Shown here: positions 34,102 through 42,054 of the stretch, one piece after another | How positions within the stretch are numbered: position 1 is the first letter of the stretch | How the letters are laid out: every line of letters begins with the position of its first letter | NCBI GenBank assembly: GCA_028284765.1 | Contig: JANQRA010000002.1 | Coordinates: forward strand, 243,832 to 307,831 | Direction of reading: 5' to 3' | Source: Acidimicrobiia bacterium | GTDB lineage: Bacteria; Actinomycetota; Acidimicrobiia; Spongiisociales; ZC4RG35 | DNA length: 64,000 nucleotides | Position numbers and translations under genes: made by a program | Notes under the pieces: generated by a model | What the model was told of the DNA's origin: nothing | Databases searched by the model: none | The model's input: the letters and a program-made list of their open reading frames with translations, nothing else

Positions 34102-35128
34102 CTGCGAACCAACCCATCGCACCCTTGTCGGCAAGCCAATGCTGATGTGGGTGGAACATGTACCGCCCGGGGTCAGGCAAAGTGAATTCGATCATCGCCC
34201 GTTGACCCTGGGCCAGGGCAATCGTGTCCTCTGAGAAGGCAGGCGTGTCGCCCATCCCGGCCGGATAAACGTCGAATGTCTGGGCATGAAGGTGGAACGA
34301 GCCAAGCGACTCGAACTCAAGCATATTCGTGATGTAGGCCCTGACCCTTTCACCACGCTCCACCTTTATCGGGAAGGCGTGATAGAAGCCAGCGACTCCG
34401 TTCCAGGCCACTACGCCGTTTCGACCGACCTGTTCGTTGGAGAAACCCGACAAGACCAGCGACACCTCACGGGCAGGTGGTCTACCTCCCGCCGGATCGA
34501 CGATCAGGGTGCCGTAGAGCCCTCGGGAGATGTGTTCTGCCAACGGTGCCGTGTGACAGTGATAGGGATGCACCCCAGCCGGACCGGCCTCAATCTCATA
34601 TGTCGTCTCCGAACCGGGAGGAATCGGCTCCCAGCCGTCCATTTCCGGCCGATGCGCACCGTGGAAATGCAAGTTGTGGGCGTGACCTGTCCGGTTCTTG
34701 AAGTTGATCCGCAGCGTGTCACCTTCTGTGGCCCGGATGATCGGTGCCGGCACCTGCCCGTTGTATGTCCATGCCTCAAACTGGACTCCATTAGCCACCT
34801 CGAGCAGACGCTCCTCGACATGGATCTCCAACTCTCTTGTGACTCCCGCAGACTGTCCGTCAGGCTGAGGTGGGAACGTGTGGGCGTCTAGCGCGTCCGA
34901 CTCGATATCGAGCGGTGCCCCGTGGGCGTGACCGTAGATCGAATCGATGACGTCGGAACCGACGGTGGTGTCCCCACCAGGCCCATGGGGATAGTCCTCG
35001 GCAGTGGGGGCCTGACCGGAATCGCGAGCGGCGGCACCTAATAGCGAACCGCCAAGTAGGGCCGCCCCGCCCAGGCCAGCAGTTTTGAGCAGATCGCGCC
35101 TGGAGACGCCGCTCTCTGCGTCAGTCAT
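34094..35128 (-). CDS. Tat-exported two-domain multicopper oxidase
   Basis: Extracytoplasmic copper oxidase of 344 residues with a twin-arginine signal (SRRDLLK, Arg10-Arg11). Domain 1 holds a type 1 copper set: His151, Cys191 and His199, with Leu204 where NirK has its axial Met. His-x-His pairs at 154/156, 190/192, 279/281 and 326/328 supply the eight ligands of a trinuclear centre, so it should reduce oxygen like a laccase. The sequence HNLHFHG is similar to NirK HNVDFHA, but NirK's catalytic Asp is a His here, so nitrite reductase is less likely. The blue copper being in the first domain points to a type C two-domain oxidase. Last gene of a four-gene minus-strand operon. Confidence 0.85.
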   Translation of the reverse strand: MTDAESGVSRRDLLKTAGLGGAALLGGSLLGAAARDSGQAPTAEDYPHGPGGDTTVGSDVIDSIYGHAHGAPLDIESDALDAHTFPPQPDGQSAGVTRELEIHVEERLLEVANGVQFEAWTYNGQVPAPIIRATEGDTLRINFKNRTGHAHNLHFHGAHRPEMDGWEPIPPGSETTYEIEAGPAGVHPYHCHTAPLAEHISRGLYGTLIVDPAGGRPPAREVSLVLSGFSNEQVGRNGVVAWNGVAGFYHAFPIKVERGERVRAYITNMLEFESLGSFHLHAQTFDVYPAGMGDTPAFSEDTIALAQGQRAMIEFTLPDPGRYMFHPHQHWLADKGAMGWFAAI

Positions 35129-35131
35129 TGT

Positions 35132-36775
35132 TCAGACGAGGCCACCTGCCACAGCCCCGATCGCCACGAATAGCGCGTACACGCCAATGCCGCCGGCGGT
35201 CAGCACCCATCGATAGGCGGCTGGGATGTGGCTCTTGCCAAAGAAGAGGTAGGCCAGTACTCCCACGAAGGGGACGATGAGGATGGCAAAGATCCATGCG
35301 ATGCCCTTCCCGCGGCTCATATCGTCTCGTTTGACTATCTCCCATATGGAGATGACCACCCATGTGGCGTAGAGGGCGAGCGGCAGCACATAGGCGTAGA
35401 GCCCGAGCAAGCCACTGATCGTCGATCCGAAGGTCACACCCATGATGTTGAACTCCTTCCCTTGGTTGACTGCTAGATCTGATGGCATCGGCGGGACCGA
35501 GATCGCGTCGATGTCTGGTTTCTCGAAAACGTTGACTGCCGGCACCACTTCGGCATCCGCTCCGCCAGGTATCTGTGGTTGTGGCTCGGGATGCGGCATG
35601 TCCTGATATGAAACGTCGTCGTTCAGTTCGAGGCCGTACTCGACCACACGACCGAACGGCCCCGACCAAGCTCCGAGCTCCCAGAGTGCGGGGAGCCTGA
35701 GCCCATCGCACGGCTGCTTGAACTCGAGCAGCGCCGGCATGGAACTCGTGAAGTCGTTGTCCTCGTAGCAATTCTCCGACTGCGCTGGCCCGGTAAGGGT
35801 GATGTCAGCGAGACCGGAACCTGAGATGACGTTGCCTCGGACTTCATTCCCTGACGGCATGTAGACGTTCTTGTCGACATTCGAAAGAACCATTACGCCG
35901 TTGCCGGGGTGATTGAAGATGCGATTCTTGAGGATCTGACTGTCGAGCGTTCCGGCGAGTGCAATTCCTTGACCCTGGCCCGACCATTGCGCTCCTTTGT
36001 GTGGGAACGGCCCGTAGCCATTGTCATGTATCAGGTTTCCGGCCACCACCACGTTCTCGGTTGGAGGCAGGAGCTCGCCGTCTAGCGAGTTGGGTGCGAG
36101 ACCGGTGCCGTTGTTACTGAAGACGCTGTTGATGATGTAGATCTCGGTCGAAGCGTTGGAGCCCGAGTACCCAAGGCCGCTGTACTCACCAATCGAGTCG
36201 GTGATGACGGACTCACATGGGTTGCATTGCCCGATGTAATAGGAAGCGTCAGGAGAGCCCGAGGCATAGGAGTGCTCGAAGAGCCCGTCGCTCGAGTCAA
36301 ACGCGTAGATGCCGTAGTCACCGTTGTTGATTGCGGTCACGTACGAAGCCCTGAACCCACGGACGCCGGTCCAGAACACACCGTTCACCCTGTGATTCTG
36401 GGTTGTGAGGTTCTCCACCACGACACCATCGGTGAACAGGGCCTGGATGCCATTCGTGCGTTCGAACTCCCCGTCGATGATGACCTCGTTCCGATCGACG
36501 CCTCTGATGGTGATGCCAGGCGTCTTGACATCCACCGCCTCCCGGTAGATACCCCTATCGACGAGCACCAGATCTCCCGGCTCAGAAGCATCAACCGCCG
36601 CCTGGATCGTGGGGAAGTCCTGAGGCACCTGCAACGTGTTGCCACTCCACTCCGAAGGAGACTCAGTTGACGGATCACCTGTGGCAGCATCCGATGCGGT
36701 CCCCGATGGCGGGCCGGCGCACGCCGCCAGACAAAAGGCGGCGATGCCAATCAGGGGCAGCAGGCGATGCTTCAT
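35132..36775 (-). CDS. Beta-helix lipoprotein with C-terminal PLDc_N-like membrane domain
   Basis: A 547-residue protein unlike a standard NosD. It begins with a lipoprotein signal (lipobox LAAC, Cys19), then a long right-handed parallel beta-helix (about residues 50-360, with repeated N-x-I/V patterns such as FPTIQAAVDASEPGDLV, GITIRGVD, GNLIHDNGYG, NRIFNHPGNGVMVL) resembling the copper-linked NosD/periplasmic beta-helix family. After a linker, about residues 445-535 contain three hydrophobic helices with WVVISIWEIVKRDD and ILIVPFVGVLAYLFFGKS, the pattern of the PLDc_N membrane domain. ATG overlaps the cupredoxin stop as ATGA. The C-terminal membrane domain on an already lipidated protein is odd. 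Role unknown; copper delivery or assembly is a guess. Confidence 0.78.
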   Translation of the reverse strand: MKHRLLPLIGIAAFCLAACAGPPSGTASDAATGDPSTESPSEWSGNTLQVPQDFPTIQAAVDASEPGDLVLVDRGIYREAVDVKTPGITIRGVDRNEVIIDGEFERTNGIQALFTDGVVVENLTTQNHRVNGVFWTGVRGFRASYVTAINNGDYGIYAFDSSDGLFEHSYASGSPDASYYIGQCNPCESVITDSIGEYSGLGYSGSNASTEIYIINSVFSNNGTGLAPNSLDGELLPPTENVVVAGNLIHDNGYGPFPHKGAQWSGQGQGIALAGTLDSQILKNRIFNHPGNGVMVLSNVDKNVYMPSGNEVRGNVISGSGLADITLTGPAQSENCYEDNDFTSSMPALLEFKQPCDGLRLPALWELGAWSGPFGRVVEYGLELNDDVSYQDMPHPEPQPQIPGGADAEVVPAVNVFEKPDIDAISVPPMPSDLAVNQGKEFNIMGVTFGSTISGLLGLYAYVLPLALYATWVVISIWEIVKRDDMSRGKGIAWIFAILIVPFVGVLAYLFFGKSHIPAAYRWVLTAGGIGVYALFVAIGAVAGGLV

Positions 36776-37149
36776 CCGTCTCCAACTATCAGGGTGCCGG
36801 CCATACCGTCACCTTCACCGTTTCCGTGATATGTGCAGTAGAAGATGTACTCGCCCCGGGTGTTGTAGGTGAGGGTTGCCTCGTCACCTTCCAACTGGTC
36901 GAGACTGCCGAACACCGTCTCGGTCGACCACAGCTCATTGGCTTCAACCGCGTTGTGAGGGTTGGCGCCAGCGCCTACCCAGGTAACCGAGCCTCCAACA
37001 GGAATCCTGATCTCGGTGAATTCGAACCGGTTGTCGAACATGTCGACGACGACATCTGTGCCCTCGATACTCTCCCCGTCGCCGGCACCATCACCGCCGC
37101 AGGCGGCAAGGGCCAGCAGCAAAGCCAGCAGCAAGAAGCGCACCTTCAC
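36772..37149 (-). CDS. Cupredoxin lipoprotein (plastocyanin/azurin-like)
   Basis: Small blue copper electron carrier of 125 residues anchored by a lipoprotein signal (LALAAC, Cys17). The mature cupredoxin domain has the four type 1 ligands: His65 (NPHNAV), Cys105, His108 and Met116 in YCTYHGNGEGDGMAG, the plastocyanin/halocyanin arrangement. GTG at 37149 is chosen because it overlaps the TGA of the CoxG-like gene as GTGA; an upstream ATG would place a charged stretch before the signal peptide. It should carry electrons on the outer face of the membrane, most simply to the multicopper oxidase made from the same operon. Confidence 0.87.
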   Translation of the reverse strand: MKVRFLLLALLLALAACGGDGAGDGESIEGTDVVVDMFDNRFEFTEIRIPVGGSVTWVGAGANPHNAVEANELWSTETVFGSLDQLEGDEATLTYNTRGEYIFYCTYHGNGEGDGMAGTLIVGDG

Positions 37150-37703
37150 TCCTTCGAGCGTCCGAACAGGCCCTTGAACCAAGCGATGAGAGCCGAGAAG
37201 AACAGCGACAGACCGCGCACCTCTTCAGCCTTGATCTCCTCAGCGGCTTCTTCAGTGGTCGCTGACAACTTGCCTTCGAGACACGCCACGAAGTCGCCGA
37301 TCAACCGCTTCGACATCTCGTTGATTAGCCCGGTGCGGCCGAATTGGGCGACGGGGCCACTGAGCATGACGTCGGCGTCGACATTGACCTGGCTCCCATC
37401 GGCGTGCTCTGCGACGGAATAGTTGACCTTCACCTGACCGCGGCTCCCACCGCTCTTGTCGACACCCTTGCCCTCGATGAGCGCCGACTTGGAGGCCTCA
37501 TCCGGGGTGATGGTGGCTTTGCCTTCAAAGGCAGCGGTCATCGGACCGAGCTTGACCGACAGGGATCCGTCGTAGGTCCCGTCATCGGACTGTCCCGAGA
37601 GCTCAGCCCCAGGAAGACAGTCTGCGACCGCGGGCACATCTTGAAAGAATGCCCAAACGTCTTCGGTTGGACGACTGACGACGAACTCTTGAGAAATCTT
37701 CAC
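37146..37703 (-). CDS. CoxG-like SRPBCC domain protein
   Basis: START/SRPBCC-fold protein of 185 residues, family of carbon monoxide dehydrogenase subunit G. The segment SQEFVVSRPTEDVWAFFQDVPAVADCLPGAELSGQ (given in part: VWAFFQDVPAVADCLPGAE) is the family N-terminus; the helix at the C-terminus (FFSALIAWFKGLFGRSKE) may attach it to the membrane. CoxG proteins are proposed to bind quinone or attach CODH to the membrane. No coxLMS genes lie nearby, so here it leads a copper-protein operon instead. GTG start with AGGAGG three bases upstream. A lipid- or quinone-binding role is possible. Confidence 0.84.
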   Translation of the reverse strand: MKISQEFVVSRPTEDVWAFFQDVPAVADCLPGAELSGQSDDGTYDGSLSVKLGPMTAAFEGKATITPDEASKSALIEGKGVDKSGGSRGQVKVNYSVAEHADGSQVNVDADVMLSGPVAQFGRTGLINEMSKRLIGDFVACLEGKLSATTEEAAEEIKAEEVRGLSLFFSALIAWFKGLFGRSKE

Positions 37704-37762
37704 GGGCCTCCTAGCGGCTGATGTCGGAGCGCCAGCACGGTAGTGGCTAGATAGGCCCTAAC

Positions 37763-38239
37763 TCAATGATGCTGGTTGTCGCCACCGAGTAGCTGCAGAG
37801 CATGGGGCAACAGGTCGACTATCGCTTCTAGGTTCTCTGAGGCACCGCGCGGCGAGCCGGGGAGGTTTATCACCAGACTGTTCCCAACCGTCCCGGCTTT
37901 TGCTCTCGTGAGGGCTGCCATGGGCGTCGACTCGAGTCCGGCCGCGACCATCGCGTGAACGAGCCCGGGCGCCTCCCTTTCGAGGACCTGAGCAGTCGCT
38001 TCGGGCGTGACATCCCTCAAACCAAAGCCAGTGCCTCCGGTGGTCAATACGAGACTTGCCGTACTCACGGCAGATGTGATCGCTTCAGCGATCTGGTCGC
38101 TCTCGTCAGGAACGAGCACACGCTGGACTTCGAAGCCACGCTCCTCGAGCATGTCCTGCAACACCTGGCCGGAGCCATCCTCCCGCTCACCGGCTGACAC
38201 ACCGTCACTGACGGTGATGACTACTGAATGTCGCCCCAT
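37763..38239 (-). CDS. Molybdopterin adenylyltransferase-like protein, MogA/MoaB
   Basis: Activates molybdopterin with AMP before molybdenum insertion, or a paralogue of that enzyme. The 158 residues show the MogA/MoaB fold signature: VVITVSDGVSAGEREDGSGQVL at the start, LVLTTGGTGFGLRDVTPEAT (about 68-87, GGTG and TPEA) and NLPGSPRGASENL (about 127-139). Start at ATG 38239 chosen because the family starts there; the open frame runs further upstream inside the next gene. It overlaps the end of the upstream membrane-protein gene by 19 bases. About 59 bases upstream of the CoxG gene in transcription order. Confidence 0.88.
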   Translation of the reverse strand: MGRHSVVITVSDGVSAGEREDGSGQVLQDMLEERGFEVQRVLVPDESDQIAEAITSAVSTASLVLTTGGTGFGLRDVTPEATAQVLEREAPGLVHAMVAAGLESTPMAALTRAKAGTVGNSLVINLPGSPRGASENLEAIVDLLPHALQLLGGDNQHH

Positions 38240-39069
38240 GCCCGCGGATCTACAGCGACACCACCCTGAAGTACGGCGAGATAGAAGAGAAGGAGTACGA
38301 GAAGGAATGCTCCGAGGCCCCATGGCCAATCGGTTGACCGCTCGGTCTCGGGGCCGATCACGGTTGTGGTCCCTGGTGCAGCGGCGAGGGTCAGCAGGAA
38401 CATTGCCGCTGCCAACGGCAGGCCGGGCAACACCAGACTCTCGGCGTCGGGCAGGAAGAACGGTATCGCGGCGAATGCCGAGATCAGGGCGGGGATAGTG
38501 GCGACCCACAAAACGAAGACGAGCCTCGAGCGTGCGTTGGCGACGTGTTTCCGATTGGGTGTGTAGGCCAGGAACGCAGCGGCTGAAGCCAACGCCAAGA
38601 GCAGCAAGCCGACCCCGCCACCGGCGGCAATCACATACTCGAGACCGGGCGGGGCATCGAACGTGTTGTAGGCGAGAGTCAGCTGACTGTCATCGTCGAA
38701 CGGGAGAAACATGGCCTGGGTCAGCCCCTGCCGGAGCAAATGAAGCAGCGTCCAGAGAAGCACGAGCCTCGAAACACCGTGGCCCTTCTGAGTTGGGTAG
38801 ACGAATAGCGCAAACAGCCCGATGAGGAGACAAAGGACAAATCCACCGCCCCACGCAAGATCGCTTGCACCGGTGAACTCCACGCGATTGTTGAAAAGCA
38901 CGGCATCGCCGCCGAGAAACTCGGCAAGCAGCCCATCGCCCAGGTCATCGACGAACTGGGCTATCACGATTCCAAGCACGGACGCCAAAGTCGCCGCCAG
39001 TACGAGCGGTGTCTCGACGCGCGTGCTGGAAGCGGGTCTTTGTGTGGTGGACTCGGTTGTCACGGGCAC
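38221..39069 (-). CDS. Hypothetical multi-pass membrane protein
   Basis: Unrecognised protein of about 282 residues with seven or so hydrophobic segments, and few charged residues between them. Segments include VLAATLASVLGIVIAQF near the N-terminus, FVLCLLIGLFALFVYP, VLLWTLLHLLRQG, LLLLALASAAAFLAY and a C-terminal LGAFLLVLLLFYLAVLQGG. The start is taken as GTG 39069, the first plausible start after the divergent thioesterase; the frame is open far upstream as a shadow. Its stop lies inside the MogA gene start region (19-bp overlap), so both are likely co-transcribed. No family assigned. Confidence 0.7.
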   Translation of the reverse strand: MPVTTESTTQRPASSTRVETPLVLAATLASVLGIVIAQFVDDLGDGLLAEFLGGDAVLFNNRVEFTGASDLAWGGGFVLCLLIGLFALFVYPTQKGHGVSRLVLLWTLLHLLRQGLTQAMFLPFDDDSQLTLAYNTFDAPPGLEYVIAAGGGVGLLLLALASAAAFLAYTPNRKHVANARSRLVFVLWVATIPALISAFAAIPFFLPDAESLVLPGLPLAAAMFLLTLAAAPGTTTVIGPETERSTDWPWGLGAFLLVLLLFYLAVLQGGVAVDPRAWGDIQ

Positions 39070-39117
39070 AAACTCTAAACGCCGTCCTCCTGATCGGAAG
39101 GGGTCTCGATTACGGTC

Positions 39118-39945
39118 GTGAAACTCATGGAATCCGAGTTCGAAGCCGTCTATCTCCCCACCGATCATCCCAACGTCTACGAATCGACCCCGCTTGCCAA
39201 TGCAGGCTGGTACGACGAGGGCCAACACGGAGGTGCCTTTGCCGCACTGATAATCGGGCACCTCGAATCCCAACCGACACTGACAGAGATGCAGATGTCG
39301 CGGCTGACCGTCGAGCTGTTTCGGGCCGTCCGTCTGGTGCCCCTGCGGATCGAACACGAAGTAGTCAGAGAGGGAAAGAGGATCCAGACGACCGTGGCGC
39401 ACATCTACGACGACTCAGGCACCCTGGTTTCGATCGCCACGATGCAACGCCTACGGATCACAGACCGACCGATTCCAGAAGAAGCACGACCGGCAGCCCG
39501 CGACTTCCCATCTCCGGAGCCGGAGAAAGCTCAAATCGGCGGATCCTGGGGAGTCGGCGATACGAACAAGATCATGTTTCACCGAAACGTGATGGAGATG
39601 CAGGACTCGGTCGGCGGGTTCTCGGTCGACGGCCCGGGGGCAGTCTGGATGAGACTGAGAAGGCCGTTGATTGCGGGCCGCGAGAACACACCACTCCAGC
39701 GTCTGGTCTGCGCTGCCGACTTCGTCAACGGCGTCTCCCGTGCTCTTGACATGAAACGCTGGGTATTCATGAACCCCGACCTAACGGTGCATGCCACTCG
39801 ATATCCAGTTGGTGAGTGGATCGGCCTGAACGCTGAATCGGGATACGGGGACTTGGGTAGGGGTGTCGCCACAGGTTCGCTCTGGGACGAGACCGGGTTT
39901 CTGGGTCGCTCTACTCAGACTCTCTATCTCGACACGACCCAGTAA
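39118..39945 (+). CDS. Acyl-CoA thioesterase (TesB-like double hotdog)
   Basis: Hydrolyses an acyl-CoA, 275 residues. The order fits the TesB/thioesterase-like superfamily: NAGWYDEGQHGGAFAALI (about 29-46, with the active GG), TVELFRAVRLVPLRIEHEVVREGKRIQ (given in part, first hotdog core), the central linker EEARPAARDFPSPEPEK and the second hotdog with GAVWMRLRRPLIAG and DLTVHATRYPVGEWIGLNAES. GTG start at 39118, with an in-frame ATG three codons later. Divergent from the membrane-protein gene. Substrate chain length unknown. Confidence 0.84.
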   Translation: MKLMESEFEAVYLPTDHPNVYESTPLANAGWYDEGQHGGAFAALIIGHLESQPTLTEMQMSRLTVELFRAVRLVPLRIEHEVVREGKRIQTTVAHIYDDSGTLVSIATMQRLRITDRPIPEEARPAARDFPSPEPEKAQIGGSWGVGDTNKIMFHRNVMEMQDSVGGFSVDGPGAVWMRLRRPLIAGRENTPLQRLVCAADFVNGVSRALDMKRWVFMNPDLTVHATRYPVGEWIGLNAESGYGDLGRGVATGSLWDETGFLGRSTQTLYLDTTQ

Positions 39946-39996
39946 CTGTCAAAACAGCGACTATTAGGGATCGATCTGAGGGTCCATAGGGTTGAT

Positions 39997-41211
39997 GTGG
40001 GCGTGAAGCGGCCAATCCTCCTCCTTGGCCTGGGACTGGTGGTGGCTGCGTGTACCGCGGCCACCACCGAAACAGAGGCGACCGACGCAGCTGACCCAGA
40101 CTCGATCGAGTCCTCAACTACGAGTTCCCCCGATTCGGAACCGCAGGCTGTCCCAGACCATCTCCAATCGATGGCAGATGCATGGGAAACAGACTTCTCC
40201 AAAGCCACCATCGACCTCGACGAGCTTCTGGTCGGGATCCCGGCCGCCGATCCACGCGACCTCATCAGGCCCATCGACGAACCGGCCTTCGCTGCCGCGG
40301 CTTCCACTGAGTGGATTGGAGACAATGAGCCAGGGGTGATGCTCGACATCGAAGGCGACGCCCGGTTCTATCCCCTTTCGGTCCTGACCAGGCATGAGAT
40401 CGTCAATGACTCGGTCGGTGAAACACCGGTGGCTGTCACCTATTGCCCCCTTTGCAACACGGCTGTCGTGTTCGATCGAAGGCTCGTTGGAGAGACGCTG
40501 CGACTTGGCGTCTCTGGCCTCCTCCGCAAATCCGACCTCGTCATGTGGGACAACGTGACCCAGACTCTTTGGCAGCAGATCACGGGTGAGGGCCTCGTGG
40601 GTGAGAATGCAGGCGAGCAGCTGACTGTCATCCCGGCCGCGATCGTGCGTTGGGCAGACTTTCTCGCCGAACACCCCGACGGCCTTGCGATGACAGACAA
40701 CCAGGGTTTCGGCTCCGGGTACGGGCGCAACCCGTACGAGTTCTACTCCTCGCGGGACCGACCCCTCAACTTCTTCACCGGCGACATCGACGATCGCTTC
40801 CCCGCATTGGACCGGGTAGTGGGGGTGACGGTCGGAGACACTGATAAGGCCTACCCGTTTTCACTGCTGTTCGACGTCGGGGTTGTGAACGACGAAGTCG
40901 ACGGCACGCCCGTCGTGGTGTTCTGGGGAGCCGAGGACACTGCGGACGCCCTCGACTCGTCACGCATCGCCGAGGCGCGGGGTATTGGAACGGGTATTGC
41001 CCTCGACCCCGTGGTCGACGGTACAAGGCTCATTTTCGAGCCGGCCGGTGATGGCTTCACTGACCTGGAGACCGGAAGTCAATGGTCGATCCTGGGCACA
41101 GCGGTCTCTGGAGAGCTGGCCGGAACCGAGCTGGAACTGATCCCCCATCGGAACGAATTCTGGTTTGCGTGGCAGGCCTTCTTCCCGGAGGCGGAAGTGT
41201 GGACGCCCTAG
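39997..41211 (+). CDS. DUF3179 lipoprotein
   Basis: A 404-residue exported protein of unknown function (DUF3179 family). A lipoprotein signal leads (LVVAACTA, Cys about residue 19), then a Thr/Asp/Ser-rich linker, then the conserved core: DIEGDARFYPLSVLTRHEIVND (given in part), the hallmark VTYCPLCNTAVVFDR with CxxC (about 148), and a second half with AYPFSLLFDVGVVNDEVDGTPVVVFW (in part). The start is GTG 39997 or 40003. The CPLC motif suggests a redox or metal site. The gene converges on the small membrane gene with a 4-base overlap. Confidence 0.87.
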   Translation: MGVKRPILLLGLGLVVAACTAATTETEATDAADPDSIESSTTSSPDSEPQAVPDHLQSMADAWETDFSKATIDLDELLVGIPAADPRDLIRPIDEPAFAAAASTEWIGDNEPGVMLDIEGDARFYPLSVLTRHEIVNDSVGETPVAVTYCPLCNTAVVFDRRLVGETLRLGVSGLLRKSDLVMWDNVTQTLWQQITGEGLVGENAGEQLTVIPAAIVRWADFLAEHPDGLAMTDNQGFGSGYGRNPYEFYSSRDRPLNFFTGDIDDRFPALDRVVGVTVGDTDKAYPFSLLFDVGVVNDEVDGTPVVVFWGAEDTADALDSSRIAEARGIGTGIALDPVVDGTRLIFEPAGDGFTDLETGSQWSILGTAVSGELAGTELELIPHRNEFWFAWQAFFPEAEVWTP

Positions 41212-41459
41212 GCGAGGGCCAGGGTCCCGACTGTCCAGACAACAAACAGTCCGATCGACAACAAGAGCGCAGCGGCAGTCTTCCTCCAACGGAAGGCGAG
41301 AAACAGCAGCACACCCGCCGAAGCAATAGCCATGGTGACAGTCCACCAAGTCGGGACGAGATCGGCTGCAGCCGCACCAATCACCAGCACGACCTCGACA
41401 AGGACGAAACCGAGCGCCACCAACGCGTACAGAACCTGACGAGGTGTCGGTTCACTCAC
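41208..41459 (-). CDS. Small three-helix membrane protein
   Basis: An 83-residue protein of almost entirely hydrophobic sequence, three helices (about residues 9-32, 37-55 and 60-80) joined by short charged loops (FRWRKT). It is unrecognised. Its ATG overlaps the stop of the Mug-type glycosylase gene as ATGA, so it is co-translated with that DNA repair enzyme; no functional tie is apparent. Confidence 0.7.
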   Translation of the reverse strand: MSEPTPRQVLYALVALGFVLVEVVLVIGAAAADLVPTWWTVTMAIASAGVLLFLAFRWRKTAAALLLSIGLFVVWTVGTLALA

Positions 41460-42019
41460 AACAAACCCGCCGCCCTCGCAGCTTTGCCGTACCAGACAGC
41501 GAGGCTGTCAACGGTCTCGTGTGCATTGAGACCGCTGGCGTTCGGTACGACCCAGACTTCTGAGTCCCCGATTGTCTCGGGCTGACGGCCCATCTCCGCC
41601 TTGGGTTGCCGATACGCAGTCCGATAGGCGGTTACACCGGCGACTGCAACGACCGTCGGATTCATGGTCTTGACCCGTTTGCTGAGGTTCGCTGCCCCCG
41701 CCCGGAGCTCTTCCCGAGTCAGTTCTGAGGCGCGCACGGTGGCCCGAGCAACGATGTTTGTGATTCCGATACCCGCTTCGATCATTTTCGACCGTTGACC
41801 ATCGCTGAGGCCCGTTGAGGTGTCCACATCCCAACCGATGACCCCAGCAATCCGGAGGGCCGGATAGAACCGATTGGATGGATGACAGAAATGCGTCTGT
41901 GTGGCGGCGGTCCACAAGCCCGGGTTGATGCCGACGAAGAGGAGCTTGCAGTTCTCTCCGAGCAAGTCGGGGACTGTGCAGTCGCGGTAGGACTCGAGTT
42001 GTTCCCTGGTGAAGCTCAC
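41456..42019 (-). CDS. mug: G/U mismatch-specific DNA glycosylase (Mug)
   Basis: Removes uracil or thymine mispaired with guanine, and bulky etheno-cytosine adducts, during base excision repair. The 187 residues show the Mug/TDG motifs: LLFVGINPGLWTAATQTHF (about 23-41) with the catalytic GINPG Asn and WVVPNASGLNAHET (about 153) in place of the usual MPSSS/NPSGLN. It is therefore a full member. The start GTG 42019 has GGAGG four bases upstream; the ATG at 42082 in frame would extend a basic tail. It is followed at ATGA by the small membrane protein gene. Confidence 0.88.
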   Translation of the reverse strand: MSFTREQLESYRDCTVPDLLGENCKLLFVGINPGLWTAATQTHFCHPSNRFYPALRIAGVIGWDVDTSTGLSDGQRSKMIEAGIGITNIVARATVRASELTREELRAGAANLSKRVKTMNPTVVAVAGVTAYRTAYRQPKAEMGRQPETIGDSEVWVVPNASGLNAHETVDSLAVWYGKAARAAGLL

Positions 42020-42054
42020 TAGACCTCCATCTTGGAGGGCGTAGGGTGCCCGCC

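Noticed and set aside
34094-35128. Copper nitrite reductase (NirK) as the identity of the oxidase
   Set aside because: The catalytic Asp is a His, eight His ligands for a trinuclear site are present, and the axial Met is Leu.
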